From: CAG-873 sp910578365
Lineage (GTDB): Bacteria > Bacteroidota > Bacteroidia > Bacteroidales > Muribaculaceae
DNA length: 64,000 bases
Assembly: GCA_951635545.1 (NCBI GenBank)
Contig: OX620685.1
Location: 2,046,001 to 2,110,000, forward strand
Direction: 5' to 3'
Each line of letters starts with the position of its first letter. Within the stretch, counting starts at the first letter, position 1. This document shows, one piece after another, positions 8,613-17,356 of the stretch. The translations under genes were made by a program, and so were the position numbers. Below the pieces are notes generated by a model that saw nothing but the letters and a program-made list of their open reading frames with translations, ran no database searches and was not told where the DNA came from.

Positions 8613-11393
8613 ATGAAAAAATTAATCCTCTCCGTATTGGCCGCCATCGGTTTAGGTACCATGGCGTATGCAGTACCTGCAATGCCCGGATTGCGTACCT
8701 TTACGCAACCCGACGGAAGCACCGTGACCGTACGGCTGCTGGGCGACGAAAGAGCCCACTTTTATGTAAGTGACGATAACTACCCGCTGCTTGAAGACAG
8801 CGAGGGCCGTCTGTGCTATGCCGAAATAGGCGTTGACGGTCTTGTAAGGGCCTCAGGCGTGCAGGCACGTAATTCGGCTCGCCGTGCGCAGGCCGAAAAA
8901 GACATCATGGCCCGCGCCGACGCCGCCGACCTGAGTCAGCGTCTTATGAAGCAGATCCTCGACAACTCTCCCGCCCGAGTGCCCCAGACCGGTATGGGCC
9001 TTACAGACAGTACCTTCCCGAGTAAAGGCGAAATCCGGGCCCTTGTGATTCTGGTAAATTATGCCGACGTGAAGTTCAATACTCCGAACCCACAGGACTA
9101 CTTTACCCGATTGATGAACGAAGAAGGTTTCAGCGACAACGGCGCTACCGGTTCGTCGCGCGACTACTATATCGCATCCAGCAACGGACAGTTCCGCCCT
9201 ATATTCGATGTGGTAGGCCCCGTTGACTTGCCCAACAACCGCAGTTACTACGGCGGTAACAACACCTATGGCAACGACGCTCATCCGGCCGACATGGTAA
9301 TCCAGGCCTGCCAGTTGCTTGACGACGAAGTTGACTTCAGCCTCTACGATGCCAACGACGATGGCTTTATCGACAACATATACGTGTTCTATGCCGGTGC
9401 CGGTGAGGCTTCAGGCGGTCCCAGCGACTCGGTATGGCCTCACAGCTGGGATGTATTCTCAGCCGGCGGTCAGAATCATCGCTTCGACGGCAAGACTCTC
9501 AACCACTATGCCTGCTCCAACGAGTGGATGCCTTTGTATGTTCCTGCCGGTCCCGATGGTATCGGCACCTTCTGCCACGAATTCGGCCATGTACTTGGTC
9601 TGCCGGACCTCTATGACACCCAGAACTCGGCAACCGGCTATGGCCCCGGCTCATGGTCAATCATGGCACACGGTTCGTATAGCAACAATTCGCGTACCCC
9701 TCCAACATTCTCGTCGTACGAGCGCAACGCACTTAGCTGGATGGAACTCCAGCCGCTGACCAAGGCTGCCAGTATCGAACTCGACCACCTGCTCGAAAGC
9801 AACTACGCTGCAGTAATTTCGGTGCCCGGCAACGACAACGAGTTCTTCCTCTTTGAGAACCGACAGCTGCGCGGTTGGGATGCCTATCTGCCCAACCATG
9901 GTATGCTGATATGGCACATCGACTATGACCCTACTGTATTCAATCATAATATAGTAAACAATGATGGTACCCACCAGTATGTCGACCTGATTGAGGCCGG
10001 TGGTGTCAGCGCCCGCGATGCCGCTATTCCCTTCCCCGGTTCATATGGCGTAACCGATTTCGACGCAGTTGGCTGGGGCGGTGTTGAAATCGGCCTGCCT
10101 ATAACCAATATCGCCGAGGCCAATAATGTAATCAGCTTCGATGTCCTTGGCGGTATCACTTCGCTGGCCGATCCCACTTACATAAAGGCGCTGCCCGAAG
10201 CTACTACCCCTTATTCGCTTACCCTGCAGTGGGATGAAGTGCCCGATGCCAACCAGTATCTGCTCTCCGTATGGAGCGGCGATGCCGACTACGTGAAAGG
10301 CTATGTCGAAAAAAGTGTGCGTAGCACCACTCATGTTGTTGAAGGACTTACCCCCGAAACAGAGTACCACTTCAGCCTCAAGGCCAAAGCCGGCAGTGTA
10401 GTATCGGCCAAGTCGGTAAGCGGCTCCGCTTCGACAACCGATGTTACATTCGCATTTATAAAAGTCAACACTCTGCCTGCCGAAAACATCAGCGAAAATG
10501 GCTTTACCGCCCGCTGGGAGCCCGCCGACGGTGCAAGCGACTATGAGGTAAGCTTCAGCGCTGTTGTGGCCGGACGCACCAACAAAATCATTGCCGACCA
10601 GGGTATCAGGACACCCGAGGGCTGGTCGACCAATGTAGTGCGTAACTTCTCTTTGCCGTCTTATGCCGGCAAGGCAGTTCCGGCGCTCCGCTTTGATAGC
10701 GACGAAGATTATCTGAGTACAGAAGTGTTTACCGACGAACTCACAGAACTGGAGTTTTGGTATCGTGGCAGCTCGAACGGTGAGTCTAATACTATAGAAG
10801 TTCAGTTCCGTCCAGATGAAGACAGCGAATGGGTTACCGCCCACACCATACGTCCGATTGCCGCCAGCGGCACAACTGTAAATGTCAAGGCTCCCATGTC
10901 GAGTCATCAGGCACGTATCGTGTTCCGTAGCAGCGACAAAGGAGTTCTTGCAATCGACGACGTTACCGCTCACACCCAGGCCCTTATTGTAAAGGCTATC
11001 GAAGGTTGTCAGAACCTGTCGACCGGCGGCAAGACCAGCTACGACTTTGAGGTGACTCCGGATATGGATGTACGCAACGAACTCTATTACACCGTGGTAG
11101 GTGTGAATGACCGTGGCAACAAGACTATGGTGTCAGATTCGCGCTACGTTAAGCTTGGTTCAAGCGGCGTGGAAAATGTAATCGAAACAGCCGACAACGC
11201 TATCCGTGTACGTGGTCTGCAGATTATATACTGCGGCGAAGCTGGTGCTGCGATGAATGTGTTCGACACCACCGGTCGCCTGATTGGCAGCGCAACTGCC
11301 GACGGCAACGGTACAGCAGTGTTCACCGTTCCCGCTCCCGGTTTCTATGTGGCTGTGGCAGCAGGCAAAAGCGCCAAAGCTCTCTGCCGCTGA
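8613..11393 (+). CDS. Secreted M6-family metalloprotease with fibronectin-like and sorting domains (926 aa)
   Basis: Exported zinc protease. A signal peptide (MKKLILSVLAAIGLGTMAYA) starts at ATG 8613; the frame is open 14 codons further upstream but the signal peptide fixes the start. The catalytic domain (about residues 110-500) carries HEFGHVLGLPD, with zinc ligands H322 and H326 and catalytic E323, and the flanking M6 features YGPGSWSIMAHG and HGMLIWHID. About residues 520-610 and 620-700 look like fibronectin type III modules, and an adhesion-type beta domain follows. The last 70 residues (AMNVFDTTGRLIGSA...PGFYVAVAAGKSAKALCR) resemble a type IX secretion sorting domain, so the protein is probably surface-attached or released. 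Likely role is degradation of host or dietary protein. Single-gene unit with its own promoter and terminator. Confidence 0.9.
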   Translation: MKKLILSVLAAIGLGTMAYAVPAMPGLRTFTQPDGSTVTVRLLGDERAHFYVSDDNYPLLEDSEGRLCYAEIGVDGLVRASGVQARNSARRAQAEKDIMARADAADLSQRLMKQILDNSPARVPQTGMGLTDSTFPSKGEIRALVILVNYADVKFNTPNPQDYFTRLMNEEGFSDNGATGSSRDYYIASSNGQFRPIFDVVGPVDLPNNRSYYGGNNTYGNDAHPADMVIQACQLLDDEVDFSLYDANDDGFIDNIYVFYAGAGEASGGPSDSVWPHSWDVFSAGGQNHRFDGKTLNHYACSNEWMPLYVPAGPDGIGTFCHEFGHVLGLPDLYDTQNSATGYGPGSWSIMAHGSYSNNSRTPPTFSSYERNALSWMELQPLTKAASIELDHLLESNYAAVISVPGNDNEFFLFENRQLRGWDAYLPNHGMLIWHIDYDPTVFNHNIVNNDGTHQYVDLIEAGGVSARDAAIPFPGSYGVTDFDAVGWGGVEIGLPITNIAEANNVISFDVLGGITSLADPTYIKALPEATTPYSLTLQWDEVPDANQYLLSVWSGDADYVKGYVEKSVRSTTHVVEGLTPETEYHFSLKAKAGSVVSAKSVSGSASTTDVTFAFIKVNTLPAENISENGFTARWEPADGASDYEVSFSAVVAGRTNKIIADQGIRTPEGWSTNVVRNFSLPSYAGKAVPALRFDSDEDYLSTEVFTDELTELEFWYRGSSNGESNTIEVQFRPDEDSEWVTAHTIRPIAASGTTVNVKAPMSSHQARIVFRSSDKGVLAIDDVTAHTQALIVKAIEGCQNLSTGGKTSYDFEVTPDMDVRNELYYTVVGVNDRGNKTMVSDSRYVKLGSSGVENVIETADNAIRVRGLQIIYCGEAGAAMNVFDTTGRLIGSATADGNGTAVFTVPAPGFYVAVAAGKSAKALCR

Positions 11394-11417
11394 ACCAATA
11401 CGGCTATAAAACGATAA

Positions 11418-11450
11418 AGCAGGGCCGCGCCATGATGGCGCGGCCCTGCT
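11418..11450. terminator. Bidirectional terminator between convergent genes
   Basis: Perfect 14-base stem AGCAGGGCCGCGCC / GGCGCGGCCCTGCT with loop ATGAT. It lies between the M6 protease gene and the minus-strand transporter gene; A-rich and T-containing flanks could serve both. Confidence 0.8.
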
Positions 11451-11491
11451 TACGTTGTCATTGTGGCATATTCGGCATGCAGGCCGATATG

Positions 11492-12445
11492 TCAATGCCG
11501 GCTGTGTTTCTTGTGTTCGTAGAGCTGATATGAATTGATTATGTTGTGCCAGATACTGTAGAAGCCGCCTGCAATAGAGGTGATGGGCGAGAAGAATGTG
11601 TAGCCCATCCAGATGGCAAGTACTGTGTTTTTTTGGCCCAATGCCTGTCCGGCGGTAATTTTGTCGTGATATACAGCACCGATGCGGCGCCCTATGCCGA
11701 ACTGCAGCAGACAGCATGCCAGCGACACCGCCACAAGCCACAGCTGGGTCGAAACCGATACACTGCAATGCACTATGCTGCGTGTGGTCACGGCTATGGC
11801 CAGAGCCAGAGCTACAGCCCAGAGATAGAACGACAGCTCCTGATACTGCGCCAGTCGGCGGCACAAGGCCGGCCAGAGAGTACGCACAGCCATGGCTCCT
11901 GCCAACGGCATGAGCAAAAGCGGAAACACCTTGCCAAGTATCAGCAGTGCCGAACTTACAAGCGACAACTCCGGATTAGGGTGAACAAAAGGTACCATAG
12001 CCGGTATAAGCATGGCATTAGCCAGGTTTATCAGTATGGTGTAGGTGGTGATGTTGCCTACGTCGCCGCCAAGTTTCTTGGTGATTACAGCCCCGGCGGT
12101 AGCGGTAGGGCATATAAGACACAGCATGGCGCCCTCGAGCACCACCCTCAGTGCGCTGTGCGGCAACACTATCAGCACGCTGCCGATTATTGCAAAGAGG
12201 CCACACTGTATCAGCAACAGCCACAGATGCCATCTGCGCAGGCGCAGATGGCGCGGGTCAATCTTGCAGAAAGTAAGAAAGAGCATGGCGAAGATAAGCA
12301 TCGGCTGTATCACCGCCACTGCCCGGTTTGCTGCCGCATGAGCCGAAAGAGGCAGCGGAAGGGCTGTAAACACAAAGTAACCGGCCACGCCTGCCAGGAT
12401 GGCTATGATTAAAGTCCAGTCTTTAAGAAAGTTGCTGATTTGCAT
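11492..12445 (-). CDS. Bile acid:sodium symporter-like (SBF family) transporter (317 aa)
   Basis: Inner-membrane protein with about nine hydrophobic segments. The block CPTATAGAVITKKLGGDVGN (about residues 111-131) and the later ITAGQALGQKNTVLAIWMGY (about 265-285) correspond to the crossing-helix motifs of the bile acid:sodium symporter superfamily. The substrate cannot be told from sequence; bacterial members move bile acids, pantoate or other organic anions. The C-terminus is histidine- and lysine-rich (YEHKKHSRH). Transcribed alone from a -7 box at 12471-12478. Confidence 0.8.
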   Translation of the reverse strand: MQISNFLKDWTLIIAILAGVAGYFVFTALPLPLSAHAAANRAVAVIQPMLIFAMLFLTFCKIDPRHLRLRRWHLWLLLIQCGLFAIIGSVLIVLPHSALRVVLEGAMLCLICPTATAGAVITKKLGGDVGNITTYTILINLANAMLIPAMVPFVHPNPELSLVSSALLILGKVFPLLLMPLAGAMAVRTLWPALCRRLAQYQELSFYLWAVALALAIAVTTRSIVHCSVSVSTQLWLVAVSLACCLLQFGIGRRIGAVYHDKITAGQALGQKNTVLAIWMGYTFFSPITSIAGGFYSIWHNIINSYQLYEHKKHSRH

Positions 12446-12470
12446 TGTTCGGAGTCTATATTTGGTGCTG

Positions 12471-12478
12471 CAAAGTTA
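12471..12478 (-). promoter_or_regulatory. -7 box for the SBF-like transporter
   Basis: On the minus strand this reads TAACTTTG, a full TAnnTTTG match 26 bases before the ATG. No convincing -33 TTTG is seen at the expected distance. Confidence 0.55.
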
Positions 12479-12500
12479 GCAACTTTTTGTCAGACTGCGG

Positions 12501-13253
12501 CTATTTTTCTTCGGTCAGGAAGCCTTGGGCACGTGCTGCCGCGAGCGAGTTATAGCTTTCGCCTTCGCGGTAATAGTCGGTGATGTGTGCCACCCAGTCG
12601 TTGTCGCTGCTGCCGCCGGCGCGGGTAGCGTTGTATTTCTGAATTTCGCGGTCGTATCGAATTATATCGCCGGCCATGTCATCGCTTCGGTATACATTGC
12701 GGTAAATCAGCAGTTCCTCGGGCTGTTTCGGCTTCAGGTCGGGCAGTTCGCGCGGTATTCCCAGAGCCAGACCGCACACCAGACATACACCTTTGGGCAA
12801 TTGCAGCAGAGCGCTTACTTTTTCGGGGTCGGCCGTACGGATATAGCCGATAGGGCAGGTGCCTATGCCACGGCTCTCTGCTGCCACCAGAGCGCTCATC
12901 AGAGCCAGCGAGGCGTCAATCACACCTACGGTGTATCCGTCGGCTGTAGCGGGAAAAACCGAGGGTTCCACGCCTTTGACCTTCCAGGCTGTTTCCATCT
13001 TGTGGTAATCGGCCACAAATACCAGAAAGTGGCTGCATGTCTTTATCTGTTTCTGGTTTGTGATTTCGTAGAGCTTCTGCTTTATGTCTTGGTCGCAGAT
13101 GTCGATTACCGAGAATTGCTGCCCGTTGTAGCTTGTGGGAGTGTTGCGTATGGCCGCGTATATAAAGTCCATATCGCCCTCCGGTATGGGGTCGTACTCG
13201 TAGCGGCGTATGCTTCGGCGCTCTAACAGAGTCTGTTCAACTGATTTTTTCAT
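12501..13253 (-). CDS. Nitroreductase family protein, NfsA-like (250 aa)
   Basis: Predicted FMN-dependent NAD(P)H oxidoreductase. The N-terminal LLERRSIRRYEYDPIP supplies the arginines that bind the FMN phosphate; NTPTSYNGQQFSVIDI and GIGTCPIGYIR are the next two conserved blocks. The two-part layout with a long C-terminal excursion fits the NfsA/FRP branch. Physiological substrates are uncertain: quinones, flavins and nitro compounds are known for the family. It lies 115 bases downstream of pyk on the same strand and might be read through from it. Confidence 0.88.
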   Translation of the reverse strand: MKKSVEQTLLERRSIRRYEYDPIPEGDMDFIYAAIRNTPTSYNGQQFSVIDICDQDIKQKLYEITNQKQIKTCSHFLVFVADYHKMETAWKVKGVEPSVFPATADGYTVGVIDASLALMSALVAAESRGIGTCPIGYIRTADPEKVSALLQLPKGVCLVCGLALGIPRELPDLKPKQPEELLIYRNVYRSDDMAGDIIRYDREIQKYNATRAGGSSDNDWVAHITDYYREGESYNSLAAARAQGFLTEEK

Positions 13254-13368
13254 ACTAAATTATGTTTTTCAATTATAACAAAAACAGCATACCGGAAGTT
13301 TGGCGGTAGCCTCCATTCATATTTTGGCTTTTGTGGATGCAAATAAGCAGTCGTGTTGGCGTAATTGC

Positions 13369-14808
13369 TTATCTGGCATTGTCGAGTATAGCCTGTACGG
13401 CGTTGATTTCGAGGAAGGTGGCTCCGGTGCCGTTCAAAGCTCCGAGTACTGCTATGCGGTCGTCGGGCGTGAGCAGCCCCTGGTCGATGAAGTCCCGTAG
13501 GGCATCGAGAGGATATCGCTGTGCGCAGGTGTAATAGTCCTTGTAGTAGTAAGCCTTGATGCCGTAGGATATGCTGAGCCATCGCATGGTGCGTCGGCGG
13601 TAGCATATGGCGTACACCGGGCAACTGCCGCGGAACGAGGCAATGAAGCGTGCCGTGCGGCCGTGCAGTGCGTTGGCAATAATGGCCTTGGTGCCGATTT
13701 CGCGCTCCGACACCACAGCCTGGCGTGCCAGAAAAGATGTTACGTGGGCATCGGCCAGCTGGGGTATATTGTCGGCGGTGGTGGTGGCAGTGAGCGAGCG
13801 CTCAACTTCGCAGGCCACACCGGCCATGGTGCGCACAGCCTCTACAGGGTAACGTCCGTTGGCGGTTTCGCCCGATAGCATCAGACAGTCGGCCCGCTGG
13901 TATACGGCGCTGGCTATATCGCTGATTTCGGCGCGGGTAGGCCTGGGATTGGTAATCATGGAGTGCAGCATCTGAGTGGCCACAATCACCGGATGATGTG
14001 TGGCAATGCACTTGCTTATCATCTCGTGCTGAATCACCGGTATGCGTGCGGCGGGAACTTCAATGCCTAAGTCGCCGCGGGCCACCATAATGCCGTAGGA
14101 GGCCTCGAGAATGGAGTCGAAATTGTCTACACCTTGCTGGTTCTCGATTTTGGCTATGATTTTCATGTCCGAACCCAGGGCATCGAGTTCGGCCTGTACG
14201 GCGTGGATGTCGTCGGCGGAGCGTACAAACGAGTGTGCTACAAAATCGACGCCTAAGCGGGCGGCCACGGCCAGTGTGGCTCGGTCGCGGTCGGTTAATG
14301 CCGGCAGCCTGATGTCGGAGCCAGGAATGTTGACACTCTTACGCGAGCCCAGTTCGCCGTCGTTGAGGCAGCGGGCGGCAATCAGTCCGCTGTCGCTGTC
14401 TACACTCAGAATCTCAAAGTCGAGTTCTCCGTCGTCGATAAGTATATGCTGTCCCTGACGAACATCGCGGGCAATGTCGGGGTAGTTGAGATTAATAATC
14501 CGCAGCGATGTTCGCCCGGTGGTGTTGCCCGAAAATTGTACAAGCATACCCTCGCGGAAAGCCAGTTTGCCTTCCGGGTCTTCGTTGGTGGTGGTACGGA
14601 TTTCGGGGCCTTTGGTATCAATCATTATGCCGATGCGCGGCGATACCTCGCGGCAGTTGCGCACAATGCTTGTGATGCCTTCTTCGCCCAGATGGGCCGA
14701 ATTCATGCGTACTACATTCATGCCTGCCTCGAACAGACTGCGTATGAAGTCCACGCCGCAGCGGCGGTCAGAAACTGTGGTGATTATCTTGGTGCTCTTC
14801 TGAAGCAT
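13369..14808 (-). CDS. pyk: Pyruvate kinase (479 aa)
   Basis: Converts phosphoenolpyruvate and ADP to pyruvate and ATP, the last step of glycolysis. Family blocks are clear: MNVVRMNSAHLGEE, IDTKGPEIRTT, the K/E active-site segment MKIIAKIENQQG, MVARGDLGIEVP and ATQMLHSMITNPRPTRAE, then LSGETANGRYP. A complete C-terminal domain follows, ending at ATFLEINAVQAILDNAR. Standard length. It has its own promoter at 14871-14902. Confidence 0.97.
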   Translation of the reverse strand: MLQKSTKIITTVSDRRCGVDFIRSLFEAGMNVVRMNSAHLGEEGITSIVRNCREVSPRIGIMIDTKGPEIRTTTNEDPEGKLAFREGMLVQFSGNTTGRTSLRIINLNYPDIARDVRQGQHILIDDGELDFEILSVDSDSGLIAARCLNDGELGSRKSVNIPGSDIRLPALTDRDRATLAVAARLGVDFVAHSFVRSADDIHAVQAELDALGSDMKIIAKIENQQGVDNFDSILEASYGIMVARGDLGIEVPAARIPVIQHEMISKCIATHHPVIVATQMLHSMITNPRPTRAEISDIASAVYQRADCLMLSGETANGRYPVEAVRTMAGVACEVERSLTATTTADNIPQLADAHVTSFLARQAVVSEREIGTKAIIANALHGRTARFIASFRGSCPVYAICYRRRTMRWLSISYGIKAYYYKDYYTCAQRYPLDALRDFIDQGLLTPDDRIAVLGALNGTGATFLEINAVQAILDNAR

Positions 14809-14870
14809 ATTACAATTATAATATAAGTGATTTTAACCTAAAACAGATGTAACCGCACAAGCGGTCGGTA

Positions 14871-14902
14871 CAAAATTAACAAAAAACTGCGTCATGGCCA
14901 AA
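14871..14902 (-). promoter_or_regulatory. Bacteroidetes promoter for pyk
   Basis: Read on the minus strand: TTTG (14902-14899), 20-base spacer, TAATTTTG (14878-14871). The leader is about 60 bases. Confidence 0.8.
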
Positions 14903-15040
14903 CAAACTCGTCGGTCTGTTCATAGTTTCGTGCGAGTTTGCGAAATCCGTCATGCCCGGCAGGCTATTGCTGTTAGCCGGAACTTGCCGGAAGTTGGCCA
15001 TTTTAATGAAATTTCGCTACAATATGTTGGCATTTTTTGT

Positions 15041-15048
15041 TACTTTTG
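15041..15048 (+). promoter_or_regulatory. -7 box for the serine hydrolase-yaaA pair
   Basis: TACTTTTG matches TAnnTTTG and lies 16 bases before ATG 15065, implying a very short leader. No clear -33 box. Confidence 0.55.
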
Positions 15049-15064
15049 TAATAAAATAGGTAAA

Positions 15065-16396
15065 ATGAAGAAGAATAAAGCACGTAGAAAATATAAAGCA
15101 AAATCAAACAGACGTTTAGCCATATTGGCGCTTGCTGTGCTGGCGGCGGGCGCCATTGTGTTTGCCGTGGCTCACCGCGGATGTTGCGGCGGCGAGGCAG
15201 CCAAGGACGGTATTGAGGACGAAGGACCGCTGTGGAGCGACACTCTCACTAATGCCTCCTCGGCTGTGCCCGCGCTGAAGCCCATGGATTGCGAAATCGA
15301 GAATTTTATGGCCCGAAACGGTATTAAGGGCATGCAGGTGGCTGTGATGTCACATGATTCGCTGCTTTACGCCAAGGGTTACGGCTGGGCCGATAAGGAA
15401 CGCGGCGAGCCGATGACTCCAACATCGATGATGCGTATTGCATCGGCCTCGAAACTAATCACTGCCGTGGCTATCATGCGCATGGTCGAGGACGGTATAA
15501 TAGGCCTTGACTCCAAGGTATTCGGGCCGCAGGGTATACTCAACGACTCGATTTACACCTGCTCGCTGGCCGACCCTCGCATGGCCGATATTACTGTTGA
15601 CCAGCTGCTTATGCATGCCGCCGGCTTCGGCCGCGGCGGGGGCGATCCAATGTTTACCATGAAGGATATAGTGCAGCGCAATAAGCTCAAGGGTGCGCCT
15701 GACAGCGAAAAACTGGCCTTGCTGGTGTTGCGCCGCCGTCTGGCCTACGAGCCCGGCAAGAGCCGCCGCTACAGCAACTTCGGCTATCTGCTGCTTTCGC
15801 TTATTATAGAAAAGAAAAGCGGCCGGCAGTATTGGGAATATGTCGACAGCGCTGTGCTGCAGCCTGCCAAGGCGGCGAATTTCCGTTCGGGCACAAACTA
15901 TTACGCCGACCGCCACTTTGGCGAGGTCAAGTACTACGGCCCCGATACCACGCTTGTCGAGGAGTATAACGGCAGCGGCAAGATGGTAGAGCGTGTGTAT
16001 GGCGGCAACGACATAAAGGGCCTCAAGGGCGCCGGCGGCTGGGTGGCCTCGGCTCCGGATTTGTTGCGTGTGGTGGCTTGTATCGACGGCTACGAAGGTG
16101 TGCCCGATCTGCTTTCCGGCAAGAGCATATCTCTGATGGCCGAAGCCGATAACGAGGATAAGCACAGCATGACCCGTGGCTGGGCGGAAATTGAGGAGGA
16201 CGGCAGTTGGGTACGCACCGGTACGCTCAGTTCGAGCCACGCCTACGTGCGGCTGTTTCCCGACGGTCGCTGCTGGGCCATACTCACCAACAGCGGCAAC
16301 TGGCGGGGCGCCCGTTTTGCTCGCGACATGAGCCGCCTGGTGAGCAATCTCAACGCGCGATATTCAGGCAGCATGCCAAAACGTAATCTGTGGTAA
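15065..16396 (+). CDS. Beta-lactamase-family serine hydrolase, membrane-anchored (443 aa)
   Basis: Penicillin-binding-protein-like hydrolase of the class C beta-lactamase / DD-peptidase superfamily. The start at ATG 15065 gives a basic N-terminus (MKKNKARRKYKAKSNRR) and one membrane helix (LAILALAVLAAGAIVFAVA), so the enzyme faces the periplasm. The nucleophile motif is SASK (SxxK) in MMRIASASKLITAVA, the second motif is YSNFGY (YxN), and RTGTLSSS probably replaces the KTG box. The substrate is unknown; peptidoglycan peptides or peptide esters are typical. It ends two bases before yaaA. The -7 box at 15041 argues against the longer frame that opens at 14894. Confidence 0.85.
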   Translation: MKKNKARRKYKAKSNRRLAILALAVLAAGAIVFAVAHRGCCGGEAAKDGIEDEGPLWSDTLTNASSAVPALKPMDCEIENFMARNGIKGMQVAVMSHDSLLYAKGYGWADKERGEPMTPTSMMRIASASKLITAVAIMRMVEDGIIGLDSKVFGPQGILNDSIYTCSLADPRMADITVDQLLMHAAGFGRGGGDPMFTMKDIVQRNKLKGAPDSEKLALLVLRRRLAYEPGKSRRYSNFGYLLLSLIIEKKSGRQYWEYVDSAVLQPAKAANFRSGTNYYADRHFGEVKYYGPDTTLVEEYNGSGKMVERVYGGNDIKGLKGAGGWVASAPDLLRVVACIDGYEGVPDLLSGKSISLMAEADNEDKHSMTRGWAEIEEDGSWVRTGTLSSSHAYVRLFPDGRCWAILTNSGNWRGARFARDMSRLVSNLNARYSGSMPKRNLW

Positions 16397-16397
16397 T

Positions 16398-17168
16398 ATG
16401 CTGATACTTATTGCCGAATCAAAGACCATGGCGCCATGCTGCCGCGATATTCCGGCAGCATGGCTGCATGACCACACTCCGCTGTTCGAGGCCGAGGCCG
16501 CCGCGATAATGCGTTCGCTCGACGATTTCGACAATGCGGAACTATGCCGTAAAATCAAAATCAGTCCGGCCATGGTAGCCAATTTGCGCCGTATGGCCTA
16601 CGAGTTCCCTAACAAGTCGACGGGTATTCAGGCCATCGAAGCCTTTACCGGAGTGGTGTTCAAGGCTTTCGATTATCCAGCGCTTACAAGCGACGGACAG
16701 CGCAGCTGCTGCGACAGTGTGCGCATTATATCGTCGGTTTACGGCTGGCTCCGCCCCGACGACATCATAAAGGATTACCGCATGGACTTTGCCACACGGC
16801 TCGCTCCCGACGGGGGCAGCATGAATGGCTGGTGGCGCGGCAGAGTCACGGAGCAGCTGCTTGCCGAACTGCGCGATAGCGGTTGCCGCGACATTCTGGA
16901 TCTTATGCCTGCCGATGCGGCCAAGTGTATCGACCGTAAGCAGTTGCCCCATGACATCAGGGTGTGGAAAGCCGGTTTCCGCATTGTTGACGGTCCGGCG
17001 GTGCATACGCCCCATGCCGGACGGCTGAAAACCCTGCGCGGCCTGTTGCTGAGGCAGATAATAAGCGAGGGCATCGCCGGTCCCGACGGCCTTCTTACAC
17101 TGTCGACTCCCGACTACATGGCCGAGCCGGAACCCGAGGGCGACAGCATAATTTTCACAACAGCCTGA
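16398..17168 (+). CDS. yaaA: YaaA family peroxide-stress protein (256 aa)
   Basis: DUF328/UPF0246 protein. In Escherichia coli YaaA lowers free intracellular iron during peroxide stress and binds DNA. The family blocks are present: LILIAESKTM at the N-terminus, NKSTGIQAIEAFTGVVFKAFD, and SSVYGWLRPDDIIKDYRMDF (about residues 114-133). Length matches the family. It starts one base after the serine hydrolase stop and is probably translationally coupled to it. No oxidative-stress regulator site was recognised. Confidence 0.92.
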   Translation: MLILIAESKTMAPCCRDIPAAWLHDHTPLFEAEAAAIMRSLDDFDNAELCRKIKISPAMVANLRRMAYEFPNKSTGIQAIEAFTGVVFKAFDYPALTSDGQRSCCDSVRIISSVYGWLRPDDIIKDYRMDFATRLAPDGGSMNGWWRGRVTEQLLAELRDSGCRDILDLMPADAAKCIDRKQLPHDIRVWKAGFRIVDGPAVHTPHAGRLKTLRGLLLRQIISEGIAGPDGLLTLSTPDYMAEPEPEGDSIIFTTA

Positions 17169-17246
17169 GTCTGTGGTATCTCCCCGTAGTCCCCGCCGGG
17201 TAGCGCCCCGTGACGCCAGCTTTTTTTCATAATATAATATCTTACA

Positions 17247-17283
17247 AACATTAATGTTAGATTTGGAAAAATATGTAACTTTG
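17247..17283 (+). promoter_or_regulatory. Probable promoter and palindromic operator of the TIR operon
   Basis: TAACTTTG at 17276-17283 is a full -7 match. The -33 position is occupied by a perfect 12-base palindrome AACATTAATGTT at 17247-17258 instead of TTTG at the normal distance. A palindrome there could be a regulator site. Confidence 0.5.
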
Positions 17284-17356
17284 TATTTCAAGGAATATTG
17301 TTGACAGTAGGTCTTGAATTAGACGATGCTATGTGTAAATCCTAAAGTAAAATAAT

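Noticed and set aside
11546..12412. 288-codon plus-strand frame over the SBF-like transporter gene
   Set aside because: Its composition is a shadow of the transporter; only the minus-strand frame gives membrane helices and family motifs.
17169..17230. Terminator after yaaA
   Set aside because: There is a T run at about 17220-17226 and GC-rich sequence before it, but no stem of good quality could be drawn.
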